From assembly GCA_945898195.1 (NCBI GenBank), contig CAMDHM010000008.1, positions 1-64,000 of the forward strand: a DNA stretch of 64,000 nucleotides, read 5' to 3'. Each line of letters starts with the position of its first letter. Position 1 is the first letter of the stretch. Made by a program: the position numbers and the translations under genes. Positions 34,195-43,786 of this stretch are shown here, in pieces. The notes under the pieces are model-generated. The model saw nothing but the letters and a program-made list of their open reading frames with translations, had not been told where the DNA came from and ran no database searches. Origin of the DNA: Pseudobacteriovorax antillogorgiicola. Its GTDB lineage: Bacteria; Bdellovibrionota_B; Oligoflexia; Oligoflexales; RGVZ01.

Positions 34195-35337
34195 TTGGCC
34201 TCTTCATTTCAAAAAATATTTATTTCTGCCGGCGAGTACTCCGGTGACCTGCTTGGGGCTGATCTGGTCGGCGGGCTACGTTCGGCTTTTCCCGTGGCGT
34301 CTTTCTACGGCATCACAGGTCCGGCCATGGTTGCAGCCGGCGTCCAAACCATCGCCGGAATCGATGAGTTAAGTGTCATGGGTGTCGGCGAGGTTGTTCG
34401 TAAGATCGGTCATCTGGCGTTGCTGGAGAAGAAGATTTTTGCAGCGATCGAGCGGATCAAGCCAGCGTTTGTCGTGACGATTGATTTTCCTGGCTTTCAT
34501 TTTCGGCTGGCCGAGCATCTTAAAATGCTCGGGATTCCTGTGTATCAGTATGTCGCACCGAAGTTATGGGCATGGGGTGCAGGTAGATCGTTCCAGCTGC
34601 AGAGAGATTTTTCTGGTGTGCTTGGGATTTTGCCGTTCGAGAAGGATTTTTTTCTCGGACGCGGCGTCAATTATGAATATGTGGGCTGTCCTCATGTTGA
34701 CAGGATAGGCCAGGTTAAGGTTGACCGCGCCCTTTTCGGATTTGACCCCGACCGTGCGGCGCAACCCATTGTTTTGCTCTTGCCGGGCAGCCGAAAGGCC
34801 GAAATCGAGGCCATCGCGCCGCTTTTGGTAAGGATTGCTCGGCAACTTGAAGTTGCCGTGCCTGACTGCATATTCGCCCTTCCGGTCGCTTCCAATCTGG
34901 ATTTGGAATTCGTGCGCTCCCGTTTTTCTGGCCTTAGTCACCTTCGTGTCTTTCATGGATCAAGCCTTGAACTGATGTCGATTGCAGATGCGGCGGTGGT
35001 CGCCTCGGGAACTGCAACGCTGGAATGTGGCTTGTTGGAATTACCGATGGTCGTCGTTTATGAAATGGGCGCGATCTCGTATTCGCTGATGCGTAAGATG
35101 GTAACGATCCGGCACATTAGCCTGGTTAATTTGATTGCCGGCTACGAGGTTGTTCCTGAGTTCGTTCAGAATGTCGACGCAAGTGCCGTCGCCCGGGTGG
35201 TTGAACGGCTTTTATGTGATCATGAGTTTCGCGAAATGCAGCTGGCAGGCTTACGTATTGTGAACAGTGCCCTTGCTGGTGGCGCCGCCTTTAAGGCTGC
35301 AGCCACAATAAAGAGATGGCAGGGAGATGATCGATGA
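34195..35337 (+). CDS. lpxB: Lipid A disaccharide synthase LpxB
   Basis: A 380-residue GT-B glycosyltransferase that joins UDP-2,3-diacylglucosamine and lipid X. FISAGEYSGDLLGADLV is the family N-terminus; YQYVAPKLWAWGAGRS (usually Y-x-x-P-S-x-W-A-W), LPFEKDF, LLPGSRKAEI and VASGTATLE are all typical. It is predicted to act at the cytoplasmic face of the inner membrane. The frame starts at a TTG (34195) 14 bases after lpxA; no in-frame ATG fits. Its stop overlaps the ABC-transporter ATG by four bases. Confidence 0.93.
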   Translation: MASSFQKIFISAGEYSGDLLGADLVGGLRSAFPVASFYGITGPAMVAAGVQTIAGIDELSVMGVGEVVRKIGHLALLEKKIFAAIERIKPAFVVTIDFPGFHFRLAEHLKMLGIPVYQYVAPKLWAWGAGRSFQLQRDFSGVLGILPFEKDFFLGRGVNYEYVGCPHVDRIGQVKVDRALFGFDPDRAAQPIVLLLPGSRKAEIEAIAPLLVRIARQLEVAVPDCIFALPVASNLDLEFVRSRFSGLSHLRVFHGSSLELMSIADAAVVASGTATLECGLLELPMVVVYEMGAISYSLMRKMVTIRHISLVNLIAGYEVVPEFVQNVDASAVARVVERLLCDHEFREMQLAGLRIVNSALAGGAAFKAAATIKRWQGDDR

Positions 35338-37115
35338 GGTCCAAGCCATTTAGCCAAGATAGCCGCCCGACATTTCATGGTTTGTTTGGCCTTGGCGCCC
35401 GCACCGCAAGAAACCATGCTGGGCTTGTTTGCGCCATGCTTGGCGCTCTCGTTATCCTTGGCCTCTCCCAGGCGTTGGTCATTTTTTTAGTTAAAGGGTT
35501 TCTGAACGCTTTTTTTGACGGTTCAGGTGGGCACCTTGCCATGTTGCTGCCACTCGCCGTACTTGTTGCGGGCTTGGCGAAATCCTGGGGTACCTATCTA
35601 TACACACGGCTGCAGCAGGAATTTAGCATATTTGCTGGAGCCGAATTGCGTGACGAATTGTTCCCAGCCATCCTTGGTAAATCTTATCAAGAACTCGCCC
35701 TGGTCTCGCCCGGCACCTGGATGTCGGTCTTGGTCAATGACGTTGCTTTTGTGCAAACACGCCTATCGGAAGTGATGACCAGTTTTCTTCGGGGGGGCAT
35801 GTCCGTGTTAGCCAGCCTTGGCACGATGTTCTATTTGCATTGGCCCTCGGCAATTGTCATGAGCTTGCTCATTCCAATTACCGCAAAGTCAACCGGGGCA
35901 ACAGGCAAACGCATCGCTGGATTTTCCAATGCTGTGCAAGAGTCGTTGCGGTCGATGGCGGACCTTGTTTTAGAGGTCCGCGGACGCTTTGATTTTATGC
36001 GAGCACAACAGGGCGAAGCATTTGATTTAGCCAGGTATGAGTCCGCAAACGATTCTTATTTTCGGATGATCACTCGCAGCATTCTTGTGCGATCGGCCTT
36101 TGCTCCGGTTTTGGAGTTTTTTGGATTCGCAGTGTTTGCAGGTTTTATCCTTGCGATCAACCGTGGTTGGATTGCTTTTTCAAGCGAGGGTCAAAAGGGC
36201 AGTGAGTTGGTTCTACAGTTCATCGTTGCCCTTGGCTTCATGGTCAAGCCTTTGCGTGATATCGGTGAGCAATTAGCAAGGTACCATGAGACGCGCGGTG
36301 CGGTTGAAAAGTGTTTTGATATGCTCGGAGAGGGACATTTAGCCGACGAACATGTTTGGAAGGGCGGCAGTACCGCGCCGGAGATTGTATTCTCGGATAG
36401 AGTTCAATCTCTTGCAATTCATCAGGTCGCTTTCACATGGCCTGGATCTGGGAAGATATTTTCGACGCAGAATTTGAAGCTTGATCCTGGAATGACCGTC
36501 GCAGTTGTTGGTCCTAGTGGATCAGGAAAAAGTACGTTTCTCAAGCTGATGGCAGGATTGCTGCCGCCCGACCAATGGGATGCAGATCTCAGTTGGGTAG
36601 AAACCGTCGAACGAACGGCCTTGGTTCCTCAGCAGCCATTTCTGTTCACGGCAAGCATTCGCGAGAATGTTTGTTATGGGATGGATCGTTGTGAGGACGC
36701 CGCGATTTGGCGTGCCCTGGACGCGATCGATGCGCGGAGTTTTGTCGAAGCACTGCCGGATAAGCTCGCCACGCCCGTATCTTCACTCGTTGCGAACCTT
36801 TCCGGCGGACAAATCCAGCGGCTAGTCATTGCCCGGGCTTTACTCCGCGGCAAACGAATTTTACTCCTTGATGAAGCCACGTCTGCTCTGGATGTTGCAA
36901 CGGAAGGGGCTATTTTGCGAAAGATAACAGCCGATACGAAAGCCAATGGCAGTTCCGTGCTCGCGGTAACCCATCGCCTGCAGTGGCTGCCCTTGTTTGA
37001 TGAAATATGGTTCATCGAAGACGGCGCCGTTGCGCTGCGTGGAACTCTTCAATCCTTGATGGCCGTACCGCGTTTTGTTGCTTTTTGTCAGTCTCCGGAA
37101 GGGGAGTCGGCATGA
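35334..37115 (+). CDS. MsbA-like lipid exporter ABC transporter
   Basis: A 593-residue half-transporter with about six membrane helices (residues 30-320) fused to an ATPase. Walker A is GPSGSGKST (near 393), the signature is NLSGGQIQRLVIARALL (near 488), Walker B is RILLLDEATSALD (near 508), and the switch His is in VTHRL. The position between lpxB and lpxK strongly suggests lipid A-core flipping, as for MsbA, though sequence alone does not prove substrate. It overlaps lpxB and lpxK by four bases each. Confidence 0.85.
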   Translation: MRSKPFSQDSRPTFHGLFGLGARTARNHAGLVCAMLGALVILGLSQALVIFLVKGFLNAFFDGSGGHLAMLLPLAVLVAGLAKSWGTYLYTRLQQEFSIFAGAELRDELFPAILGKSYQELALVSPGTWMSVLVNDVAFVQTRLSEVMTSFLRGGMSVLASLGTMFYLHWPSAIVMSLLIPITAKSTGATGKRIAGFSNAVQESLRSMADLVLEVRGRFDFMRAQQGEAFDLARYESANDSYFRMITRSILVRSAFAPVLEFFGFAVFAGFILAINRGWIAFSSEGQKGSELVLQFIVALGFMVKPLRDIGEQLARYHETRGAVEKCFDMLGEGHLADEHVWKGGSTAPEIVFSDRVQSLAIHQVAFTWPGSGKIFSTQNLKLDPGMTVAVVGPSGSGKSTFLKLMAGLLPPDQWDADLSWVETVERTALVPQQPFLFTASIRENVCYGMDRCEDAAIWRALDAIDARSFVEALPDKLATPVSSLVANLSGGQIQRLVIARALLRGKRILLLDEATSALDVATEGAILRKITADTKANGSSVLAVTHRLQWLPLFDEIWFIEDGAVALRGTLQSLMAVPRFVAFCQSPEGESA

Positions 37116-38146
37116 ATTGGCGTCGCCTTCTTTTGCCGCTATCTTGGATTTTTGGACTGATTGTTGTGCTGCGCAGAGCTGTCTATGATCTGGGCCTTAT
37201 CAAATCGGTTCACCTTGGACCCAAGACGATTTCCATCGGCAATATTGAGGTTGGTGGGACGGGGAAGTCACCGTTTGTTTCGGGACTTGCCGCGGCACTT
37301 GTGGCCGATGGATTTCGACCGATGGTTTTGGCACGGGGGTACGGCTCCCAATTGCCGAGGCATTCGGCCGCATGGTTTTTAGGATCACGCCTGATCGAGG
37401 TTCGTGATGCGGCTCATCATTCGAGTCGTTCAATGGATGATTTAAAGGCCGATGAGGCCAGAATGGTTTCCGCCCAGAACCCGACCGTTCCCGTCATTAT
37501 TGGGCGGGACCGGGTGGGAGCGTACCGGTTGTTTTCGGATTTTATTACGAAATATTCTCCGACCCATTTGATTCTTGACGACGGTTTTCAACATTGGCGC
37601 ATCTTGCGTGATATCGATATTGTGCTTTTGTCCGAAGATTTTTTCGGTGATTCATTGCTGCCAGCGGGAGCCTTACGCGAGCCCGTTGGCGCTCTGCGGC
37701 GTGCCGATGCCGTGGTCCGTGTTGTGGGCCGAAATGGGGCTCAAGTTGCTCCCGATGCCGTTCATGCCATCTTACCTGCTTCCATTTACGAGATTCCGGG
37801 ACAGGTTGTGTATGAAGGCCTGGAGCCTGCTGGAATTAGATCGTTCACTAAAGAAGCGAAGCCGGATTTTCCGGTCCGGCCCCTGGTGGTGTGCGGGATC
37901 GCTCGTCCTGAATCTTTTTTAAAAGCCTTGGGGCGGGCAGGAATTTCGCCCCTTCGCGTGATTAAAATCAAAGATCATGGCCGATTTAGCTCAGATTTAT
38001 TGAGTCCTGAGTCTGTCCGTGGGGCTGATGCAATTGTGACGACCTCAAAAGACTATTGGCGTGACCCTGAGATCTTGAACGGAACGGGCCTTCCGGTGTG
38101 GATTCTGTCCATGAGAATTGTGTTTCCATTTCGAAATTTTTTTTGA
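37112..38146 (+). CDS. lpxK: Tetraacyldisaccharide 4'-kinase LpxK
   Basis: A 344-residue membrane-associated P-loop kinase that adds the 4'-phosphate to lipid A precursor. Visible motifs are ISIGNIEVGGTGKSPFV (Walker A GGTGKS), VLARGYGS, a D-E/D-D pair in ADEARM and LILDDGFQHW, and a final VTTSKDYW. An N-terminal hydrophobic anchor lies at about 6-25. The ATG at 37112 overlaps the transporter stop (ATGA). It is the last gene of the lolC-lpxK run; no strong terminator follows, only a weak GGCC-TTC-GGCC hairpin near 38180. Confidence 0.93.
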   Translation: MNWRRLLLPLSWIFGLIVVLRRAVYDLGLIKSVHLGPKTISIGNIEVGGTGKSPFVSGLAAALVADGFRPMVLARGYGSQLPRHSAAWFLGSRLIEVRDAAHHSSRSMDDLKADEARMVSAQNPTVPVIIGRDRVGAYRLFSDFITKYSPTHLILDDGFQHWRILRDIDIVLLSEDFFGDSLLPAGALREPVGALRRADAVVRVVGRNGAQVAPDAVHAILPASIYEIPGQVVYEGLEPAGIRSFTKEAKPDFPVRPLVVCGIARPESFLKALGRAGISPLRVIKIKDHGRFSSDLLSPESVRGADAIVTTSKDYWRDPEILNGTGLPVWILSMRIVFPFRNFF

Positions 38147-38352
38147 TTTTGGAACTTGGAATTTTTACCAATCTTTGGCCTTCGGCCTAAGGATTCTCGG
38201 CGCTTTCCAGGATGATAACGAGTGATCCTGTGGACTTTTTGGCGCTTTGCTCGCTGCGGGTCGCTAAAGTCATTTCCGAATCGCCCGATTCACCCTCATG
38301 AATGACCATAACGGACTAACCGTGTCACTCAACCTTGGGAGAATCGAGCGTC

Positions 38353-39327
38353 ATGAACCAGTCAACGAATAATCCGACAGGGCAAGGGGGCGGCGGGGGC
38401 TTTCCGTCACAACCCGGCCCGCAGTCAAATCCGTTTACGGCGGATCTGAAAGGCGAGTTTGCAAGTAACTTTGGGACGAACACCAATGCGATGTCCCAGA
38501 TCTTCAAGGAAGGATCGTATGCGAACAGTAACCGTTCGCGTTACATCCTCTTGGCGGTCCTTTTGGTAGCGGTGGCCGCGGTGGGCTACCTCTATATTGA
38601 GACGTCGGAGGATAGTGAGTATCCTGCGCCGACGTCTGTGCCAGCAGCCGAGGCGAAGGTCGATGCTGTACCTGCGGTTGCGTCGACACCACCCCAGGCA
38701 TCGATGGCTCCAGCTGTAGAAGCGGCGCCAAGTGCCGCCAAGTCTGTGGCTAAAGCGCCGGATGTCGCGTCGTCGGGTTCAGAAGGACCCGTGGCGATTA
38801 ATTTCCCAGAAAATGAAGCATCGATCGCTTATGATGAAACGGTGGGTCCAGCCCGCTTTTCATGGACTGGCGGTGCCGGAAAGCTTGAACTTTCCAGAAA
38901 TGCATCCATGAAGCCGATTGATGTGAGTATTCCGGTTAAAAAGGGTGCCTATTCATTGCACCAACCAACACCGGGCAAATGGTACTGGCGTGTTAAGACC
39001 GGAGGCGGGACTTCAGAGATCCGATCCTTTACGGTGGATGCACCCGTACGCCGCAAAGTGGCTGTGACGGCTCCGGCCGCTGGCGCGACTTTGGCGGGTA
39101 GTAGTGGTCAAGTCACCTGGCAAGGCGACTCAAAAGTCACCTATTATCGGGTCGAGTTGAATAATGCCAAGGACTGGGCAAACCCAGCTTATAAGTTCGC
39201 AACTGCCGGTTCGACGGCAACCCTTCAGGGTGTGACTCCCGGTGCGTACAAAATGCGCGTCGGAGCCTTCTCTGAGATTTCTGGACGGTGGGAGTATTCG
39301 ACTCCCGTGGATGTCACGATCCAATAA
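38353..39327 (+). CDS. Membrane-anchored protein with C-terminal beta-sandwich repeats
   Basis: A 324-residue protein: a Gly/Pro/Asn-rich cytoplasmic start (about 1-58), one transmembrane helix (about 62-82, YILLAVLLVAVAAVGYLYIE), an Ala/Pro-rich linker (90-150), then two similar beta domains. TPGKWYWRVKTGGG and TPGAYKMRVGAF recur at matching places in the two domains, as in fibronectin III-like or LysM-adjacent folds. The ATG at 38353 is chosen, with GGGAGAA upstream. A periplasmic sensing or structural role is possible. A strong terminator follows directly. Confidence 0.6.
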   Translation: MNQSTNNPTGQGGGGGFPSQPGPQSNPFTADLKGEFASNFGTNTNAMSQIFKEGSYANSNRSRYILLAVLLVAVAAVGYLYIETSEDSEYPAPTSVPAAEAKVDAVPAVASTPPQASMAPAVEAAPSAAKSVAKAPDVASSGSEGPVAINFPENEASIAYDETVGPARFSWTGGAGKLELSRNASMKPIDVSIPVKKGAYSLHQPTPGKWYWRVKTGGGTSEIRSFTVDAPVRRKVAVTAPAAGATLAGSSGQVTWQGDSKVTYYRVELNNAKDWANPAYKFATAGSTATLQGVTPGAYKMRVGAFSEISGRWEYSTPVDVTIQ

Positions 39328-39349
39328 TTCGTGAAACCCAAGGTTGATC

Positions 39350-39386
39350 GTTCGCCCAGCGTAGCCCCGCTGGGCGAACTTGTTTT
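39350..39386 (+). terminator. Factor-independent terminator
   Basis: The perfect 11-base arms gttcgcccagc (39350-39360) and gctgggcgaac (39369-39379) enclose an eight-base loop and are followed by TTGTTTTA. It ends the membrane-anchored protein gene upstream, about 20 bases after its stop. Confidence 0.85.
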
Positions 39387-39414
39387 ATGATGTGGTGAGA
39401 GGAGCCATTAATTT

Positions 39415-40017
39415 ATGCCAATTTTACCACCCAAAGATGCCAAATCAGTGCTTCGAGACGCCGTTCGCGCACAGCGGCTTGCCATGAATGCGACTGAGGT
39501 CGAAATGGCATCAAAAAAAATCCAAAATCATTTGCTTAAATGGTTGGAGGATAAATCTTTTGGAGCAATTGCCGGATACCTTGCCGTTCGTAACGAGGCG
39601 ATCATTCATCCAGCGATGGACCAGGATCAAAACCATGATCGACGCTGGTATTTTCCCCGAGTTCTTCCCGGACAAATGATGGAATTTATTGCGTGGCGTT
39701 CTTACGAGCCCCTCCGCCGGGGGCGATTTGGAATCAAAGAGCCAGGCGATGGCCAAAAACTTGAATTTCAGTCGCGCGACGTGCTGTTGCTGCTGCCCAG
39801 TGTCGCCGTGGATCAGCACGGCAATCGCCTTGGGTCAGGGGCGGGATATTACGACCGGTTCTTGCGTTCGCTGCCAGACCTTTCGCGAATCACACTTGTC
39901 GCGGTTTGTTGGGACAGATTTGTGCTGGCGGATCCCATTCCTGCAGAACCATACGATGTCCCGGTGCATGCCATATTGACAGAGAATGGCGCTTTCGAAC
40001 TAAGCAAGAAAGTCTAA
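39415..40017 (+). CDS. 5-formyltetrahydrofolate cyclo-ligase
   Basis: A 200-residue MTHFS-family enzyme (YgfA/FAU1-like) that converts 5-formyl-THF to 5,10-methenyl-THF using ATP. KSVLRDAVRAQR at the start, GRFGIKEPG, VLLLLPSVAVDQHGNRLG and GSGAGYYDRFL are the standard nucleotide- and folate-binding elements; the last is the most diagnostic. AGAGGAG precedes the ATG. Its stop overlaps the convergent lipoprotein gene by four bases. Confidence 0.92.
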   Translation: MPILPPKDAKSVLRDAVRAQRLAMNATEVEMASKKIQNHLLKWLEDKSFGAIAGYLAVRNEAIIHPAMDQDQNHDRRWYFPRVLPGQMMEFIAWRSYEPLRRGRFGIKEPGDGQKLEFQSRDVLLLLPSVAVDQHGNRLGSGAGYYDRFLRSLPDLSRITLVAVCWDRFVLADPIPAEPYDVPVHAILTENGAFELSKKV

Positions 40018-40847
40018 TTGACGATTTCTTTTTTCTGACAAAATCTAATCAGGCCCTTACAGCACTGATTCGCATTGTTCTTTGTATAATTTGAACAGTC
40101 AGCGGCAGTGCCAACATCTTCAAAACCCACCGGACATCCTTCTGGAGAATCACTATGTGAATCGGATCCGGTGATTGCGATGCTGGAAACTATAGAGCTA
40201 CCTTGTGGCAAGGAAGTAAGGGGAGCCACTTTCTTGCAAAATGAATTCGTCGAATAATTGTCGCAATTAGCCGGCGCGGAAACGACACCAAGGACGTTGC
40301 TGCCAAGGGGGTCCCCAACGAACCCATCCGGGCAAGCAGAACCCATCACCATTTTAATATCAAGGACGACATTTGGATCACTTTTACCCGATCTTTGGCA
40401 GAGCGGACGGTTGCCAAAGCATTGCATGCTGATCGCAGAGTTGGCCGGTAGCCGATAGCAGTCTCCGACGGAGCCAATGTTTACGTATTCAGCCGGGCAA
40501 CTAAGGGGTGTACCACCAAGGCGGCACGGATTGTTTGCCAATGGCAGCCCACAACTGCCTGGGCCACTTCCAGCAAAAAGAAAATCATTAAACCTTTTGC
40601 TTAAAGCAGCTCGTCCTGAATCTGAAAAATTTGGGGGAATGGCTGTTCCGGGGAGATTCTGCGAACCAGCTCCGAGTTCGCTTTGAACCATCTTCGGCTT
40701 TCTAAAACCGCCAGAGCCAGTAAAACTAGATTTACCGCAAGAGGTGAGGGTAGCGTACAGGCAAACGATGATTACCAGTCCGGATAACCTTGTTGGGCTA
40801 TCCAGACATTGGCTAAATTGGCTGAAGATATTTTTCCGCAGTTTCAT
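40014..40847 (-). CDS. Cysteine-rich lipoprotein with internal repeats
   Basis: A 277-residue exported protein with a hydrophobic segment ending in TLTSC (Cys 37), a likely lipobox. The mature region has about 20 cysteines in three or four loose repeats: LSCPAEYVNIGSVGDCYR, SACPDGFVGDPLG then ANCDNY, and CPVGFEDVGTAADCSNY. The pattern C-P-x-[GE]-[FY]-...-D-C-x-x-Y suggests disulfide-bonded modules. No family is recognised. It would need periplasmic disulfide formation and probably sits on the cell surface or outer membrane. Confidence 0.6.
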   Translation of the reverse strand: MKLRKNIFSQFSQCLDSPTRLSGLVIIVCLYATLTSCGKSSFTGSGGFRKPKMVQSELGAGSQNLPGTAIPPNFSDSGRAALSKRFNDFLFAGSGPGSCGLPLANNPCRLGGTPLSCPAEYVNIGSVGDCYRLPANSAISMQCFGNRPLCQRSGKSDPNVVLDIKMVMGSACPDGFVGDPLGSNVLGVVSAPANCDNYSTNSFCKKVAPLTSLPQGSSIVSSIAITGSDSHSDSPEGCPVGFEDVGTAADCSNYTKNNANQCCKGLIRFCQKKEIVN

Positions 40848-40927
40848 GGCCCCACCACCTTCGGTGCATTGTATCGGTGTAGTGGGTTAAAAGTTGAGAT
40901 TAAATGTCGATCCCCGGATTTTTGGTT

Positions 40928-43549
40928 TTATTGTTGGGCGGTTATGGCCTGGATTTTGTTGTTGGAAACGACCACCAACACCTTGTCGCCGTCTTTGATT
41001 TGGCCCCCGATCAATTGGCGCGCAATCTGGGTTTCTAATTCACGCTGTAAGTAGCGTTTAATAGGCCGTGCGCCAAATTGAGGGTCATAAGCCTGTTCGG
41101 CGATGAATGCAGCAGCCTCGTCTCTCATCTCGAAAGCAATTCCACGGTCGGCCAAGCGATTTGCGAAACTTTTAGCTAAAATCGTGATGATTTTTTTTAT
41201 CTCAGCCAATTGCAGTGGTTTGAACATCACGATTTCGTCGATGCGATTCAAAAACTCTGGGCGAAAATGAGCTCGCAAATCAGACATCACGGCTCCCCGG
41301 GATCCCGCCGTCAGTTCACCGTCGCTGCCGATGCCACCATCTAGAAGGTGATGTGATCCGATGTTGCTGGTCATGATCACGACCGTGTTCCGGAAATCGA
41401 CCGTCCGTCCCTGTGAATCCGTGAGGCGTCCATCGTCAAGGAGTTGCAGTAGCGTGTTGAATACCTCGGGGTGAGCTTTTTCGATCTCGTCGAAGAGCAC
41501 CACCGAATATGGTTTGCGGCGCACGGCTTCGGTTAATTGTCCGCCCTCTTCGTAGCCCACATAGCCCGGAGGTGCGCCGATCAAACGCGATACCGCGTGT
41601 TTTTCCATGTACTCCGACATGTCGATGCGGACGATATTGTCTTCGCTGTCAAAGAGCGACGAAGCCAGTGCCTTAGCGAGTTCTGTTTTACCAACGCCCG
41701 TCGGCCCCAAGAAAATAAAGGACCCGATTGGCCTGCGAGGGTCTTTGATTCCGGCCCGAGCCCGGATCACGGCATCGCTGACTAATTGAACGGCCTCGTC
41801 TTGGCCGACAACCCGTTCGTGCAGAATCTGGTCTAGCTTTAAAAGTTTTTCTCGTTCGCCTTCGACAAGACGCGTTACAGGAATTCCAGTCCAACGAGCG
41901 ACGATTTGGCTGATTTCGGATTCTGTCACTTCCTCACGAAGTAGGCGCAAAGCCCCCGATTCTCCCGTTGCAGATGCGGCAATTTCCACCTGATGAAGTT
42001 TTTCCAGAAGTCCAGGCATCCGTCCGTGGCGCAGCTCCGCGGCCTTGTCCAGATTGTATTCGCGTTCAGCACGTTCGATGGCGCGTTTGGTGTCCTCAAT
42101 CTCTGCGCGCACCACGGTCACTTTTTGAAGCGACTGTTTTTCCGATTCGTATTGGGCCCGGAGCGAGTCTCGAGCCGTTTTTGCGTCTGCCAGCTCTTTT
42201 TGTAGTGATTCTAGGCGCTTCCGACTCGAATCATCTTTTTCTTTTTTTAGGGCTGCTTCTTCAATCTCAAGGCGCATCACCTTGCGCTGGGCTGAGTCGA
42301 GATCGGATGGCATGGAATCTATTTCAGTACGAATCATGGCGCATGCTTCGTCAACCAAATCGATCGCTTTGTCGGGCAAAAAGCGGTCGGTTATGTAGCG
42401 GTTTGAGAGGGTTGCTGCGGCCACCAGGGCATTGTCCAGGATCTTTACCCCGTGGTGCACTTCGAAGCGCTCGCGCAATCCACGCAAGATCGAAACCGTG
42501 TCTTCGACATTTGGCTGATCCACCATGACCGGCTGAAAACGCCGCTCCAAGGCTGGATCTTTTTCGATGTACTTCCGATATTCGTCCAACGTTGTTGCAC
42601 CGATGCAGTGCAGTTCGCCGCGGGCCAGCATGGGCTTGAGCATATTGCCTGCATCCATCGCGCCTTCGGCCTTGCCGGCACCGACAATCGTATGCAATTC
42701 GTCGATGAACAGAATGATTCGTCCTTCACTTTTTTTGATTTCATTTAGAACGGCCTTTAGGCGCTCTTCGAACTCCCCACGAAATTTCGCACCGGCGATG
42801 AGCGAACCCATATCAAGGGCGAACAGCGATCTGTCCTTGAGCCCCTCAGGCACATCACCGCGGACGATCCGGTGGGCTAATCCCTCGGCGATCGCCGTTT
42901 TACCGACCCCGGGCTCGCCGATAAGCACAGGATTGTTCTTGGTTTTGCGACTGAGGATGCGAATCACACGGCGGATTTCTTCGTCGCGACCGATGACAGG
43001 ATCAAGTTTATTGTCTCGCGCCGCCTTGACCAAATCGCGACCATATTTCTCCAAGGCCTCGTAGGAGTCTTCCGGGGTGTTGCTTTGAACGCGTTGGTTT
43101 CCGCGAAGGGCTGTCAAAGCTTTCATGAAATCTGCGGGGATTGGGCCCAGATCCTTCAAGGCTTTGGCTGTGTCTGATTTGTCGTCGATTTTCATCGCCT
43201 CGATGAACAAATGTTCCACGGACACGTATTCGTCTTTGAGGCGCTGGGCCTCTTTCTCCGCCGAGACAAATAGACGCGACAGACGGCCACTTAAAAAAAT
43301 CTTGGTCGGATCGTATCCCGACCCCGAGGTGCGCGGTTTCTTGTTGAGTCCGCTTTCGAGGCGTGTGATTAGTGCGGCCGTGTTCGCGCCGGCGGTGGTA
43401 ACGAGTTTTGGAATTAGGCCGCCGCTTTGGCGTAGCAGGCTGATTAACAGGTGGTCGACGTCAACCTCGTTGTGGCCAAACTCAATGGCAGACTTCTGGG
43501 CTTCCTGCAGAGCTTCCTGAGATTTTTGCGTCAGTTTATTAATATCCAT
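40928..43549 (-). CDS. clpB: ATP-dependent disaggregase ClpB
   Basis: An 873-residue Hsp100 protein. The order is an N-terminal Clp_N domain ([16 protein letters not shown] at the start), AAA1 with [15 protein letters not shown] and [14 protein letters not shown], a coiled-coil M domain (about 400-530, Lys/Glu-rich), then AAA2 with [15 protein letters not shown] and [13 protein letters not shown]. The C-terminal ARPIKRYLQ motif is also present. The M domain distinguishes ClpB from ClpA. It resolubilises aggregated proteins with DnaK. The ATG at 43549 has AAGGAAA upstream. No heat-shock promoter could be identified confidently. Confidence 0.96.
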   Translation of the reverse strand: MDINKLTQKSQEALQEAQKSAIEFGHNEVDVDHLLISLLRQSGGLIPKLVTTAGANTAALITRLESGLNKKPRTSGSGYDPTKIFLSGRLSRLFVSAEKEAQRLKDEYVSVEHLFIEAMKIDDKSDTAKALKDLGPIPADFMKALTALRGNQRVQSNTPEDSYEALEKYGRDLVKAARDNKLDPVIGRDEEIRRVIRILSRKTKNNPVLIGEPGVGKTAIAEGLAHRIVRGDVPEGLKDRSLFALDMGSLIAGAKFRGEFEERLKAVLNEIKKSEGRIILFIDELHTIVGAGKAEGAMDAGNMLKPMLARGELHCIGATTLDEYRKYIEKDPALERRFQPVMVDQPNVEDTVSILRGLRERFEVHHGVKILDNALVAAATLSNRYITDRFLPDKAIDLVDEACAMIRTEIDSMPSDLDSAQRKVMRLEIEEAALKKEKDDSSRKRLESLQKELADAKTARDSLRAQYESEKQSLQKVTVVRAEIEDTKRAIERAEREYNLDKAAELRHGRMPGLLEKLHQVEIAASATGESGALRLLREEVTESEISQIVARWTGIPVTRLVEGEREKLLKLDQILHERVVGQDEAVQLVSDAVIRARAGIKDPRRPIGSFIFLGPTGVGKTELAKALASSLFDSEDNIVRIDMSEYMEKHAVSRLIGAPPGYVGYEEGGQLTEAVRRKPYSVVLFDEIEKAHPEVFNTLLQLLDDGRLTDSQGRTVDFRNTVVIMTSNIGSHHLLDGGIGSDGELTAGSRGAVMSDLRAHFRPEFLNRIDEIVMFKPLQLAEIKKIITILAKSFANRLADRGIAFEMRDEAAAFIAEQAYDPQFGARPIKRYLQRELETQIARQLIGGQIKDGDKVLVVVSNNKIQAITAQQ

Positions 43550-43786
43550 GTGGTTTCCTTCTGTGCAGCCATGAGAATTGATTTTCAGACCGGCCGGCAC
43601 TGCCTCTGCAATTAACATGTGGTCCTTATTTGCGATGTCAAGGTCGGCGGCTTGTTGTTGTGGGGTAATTTCCTATAAATGTCTGAATTTATTGGAGGAC
43701 TGCTTTTGGTAGGCGGTGGGCCTTAATTCTTGCTCGAAGTGAGCCGATCTACCAACTGACTTCTTGAACGTTGGGAGAATTAGGTC

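Noticed and set aside
41968-42528. A 186-codon plus-strand ORF
   Set aside because: It is antisense to the M-domain and AAA1 part of clpB, with no ribosome-binding site or recognisable domain.
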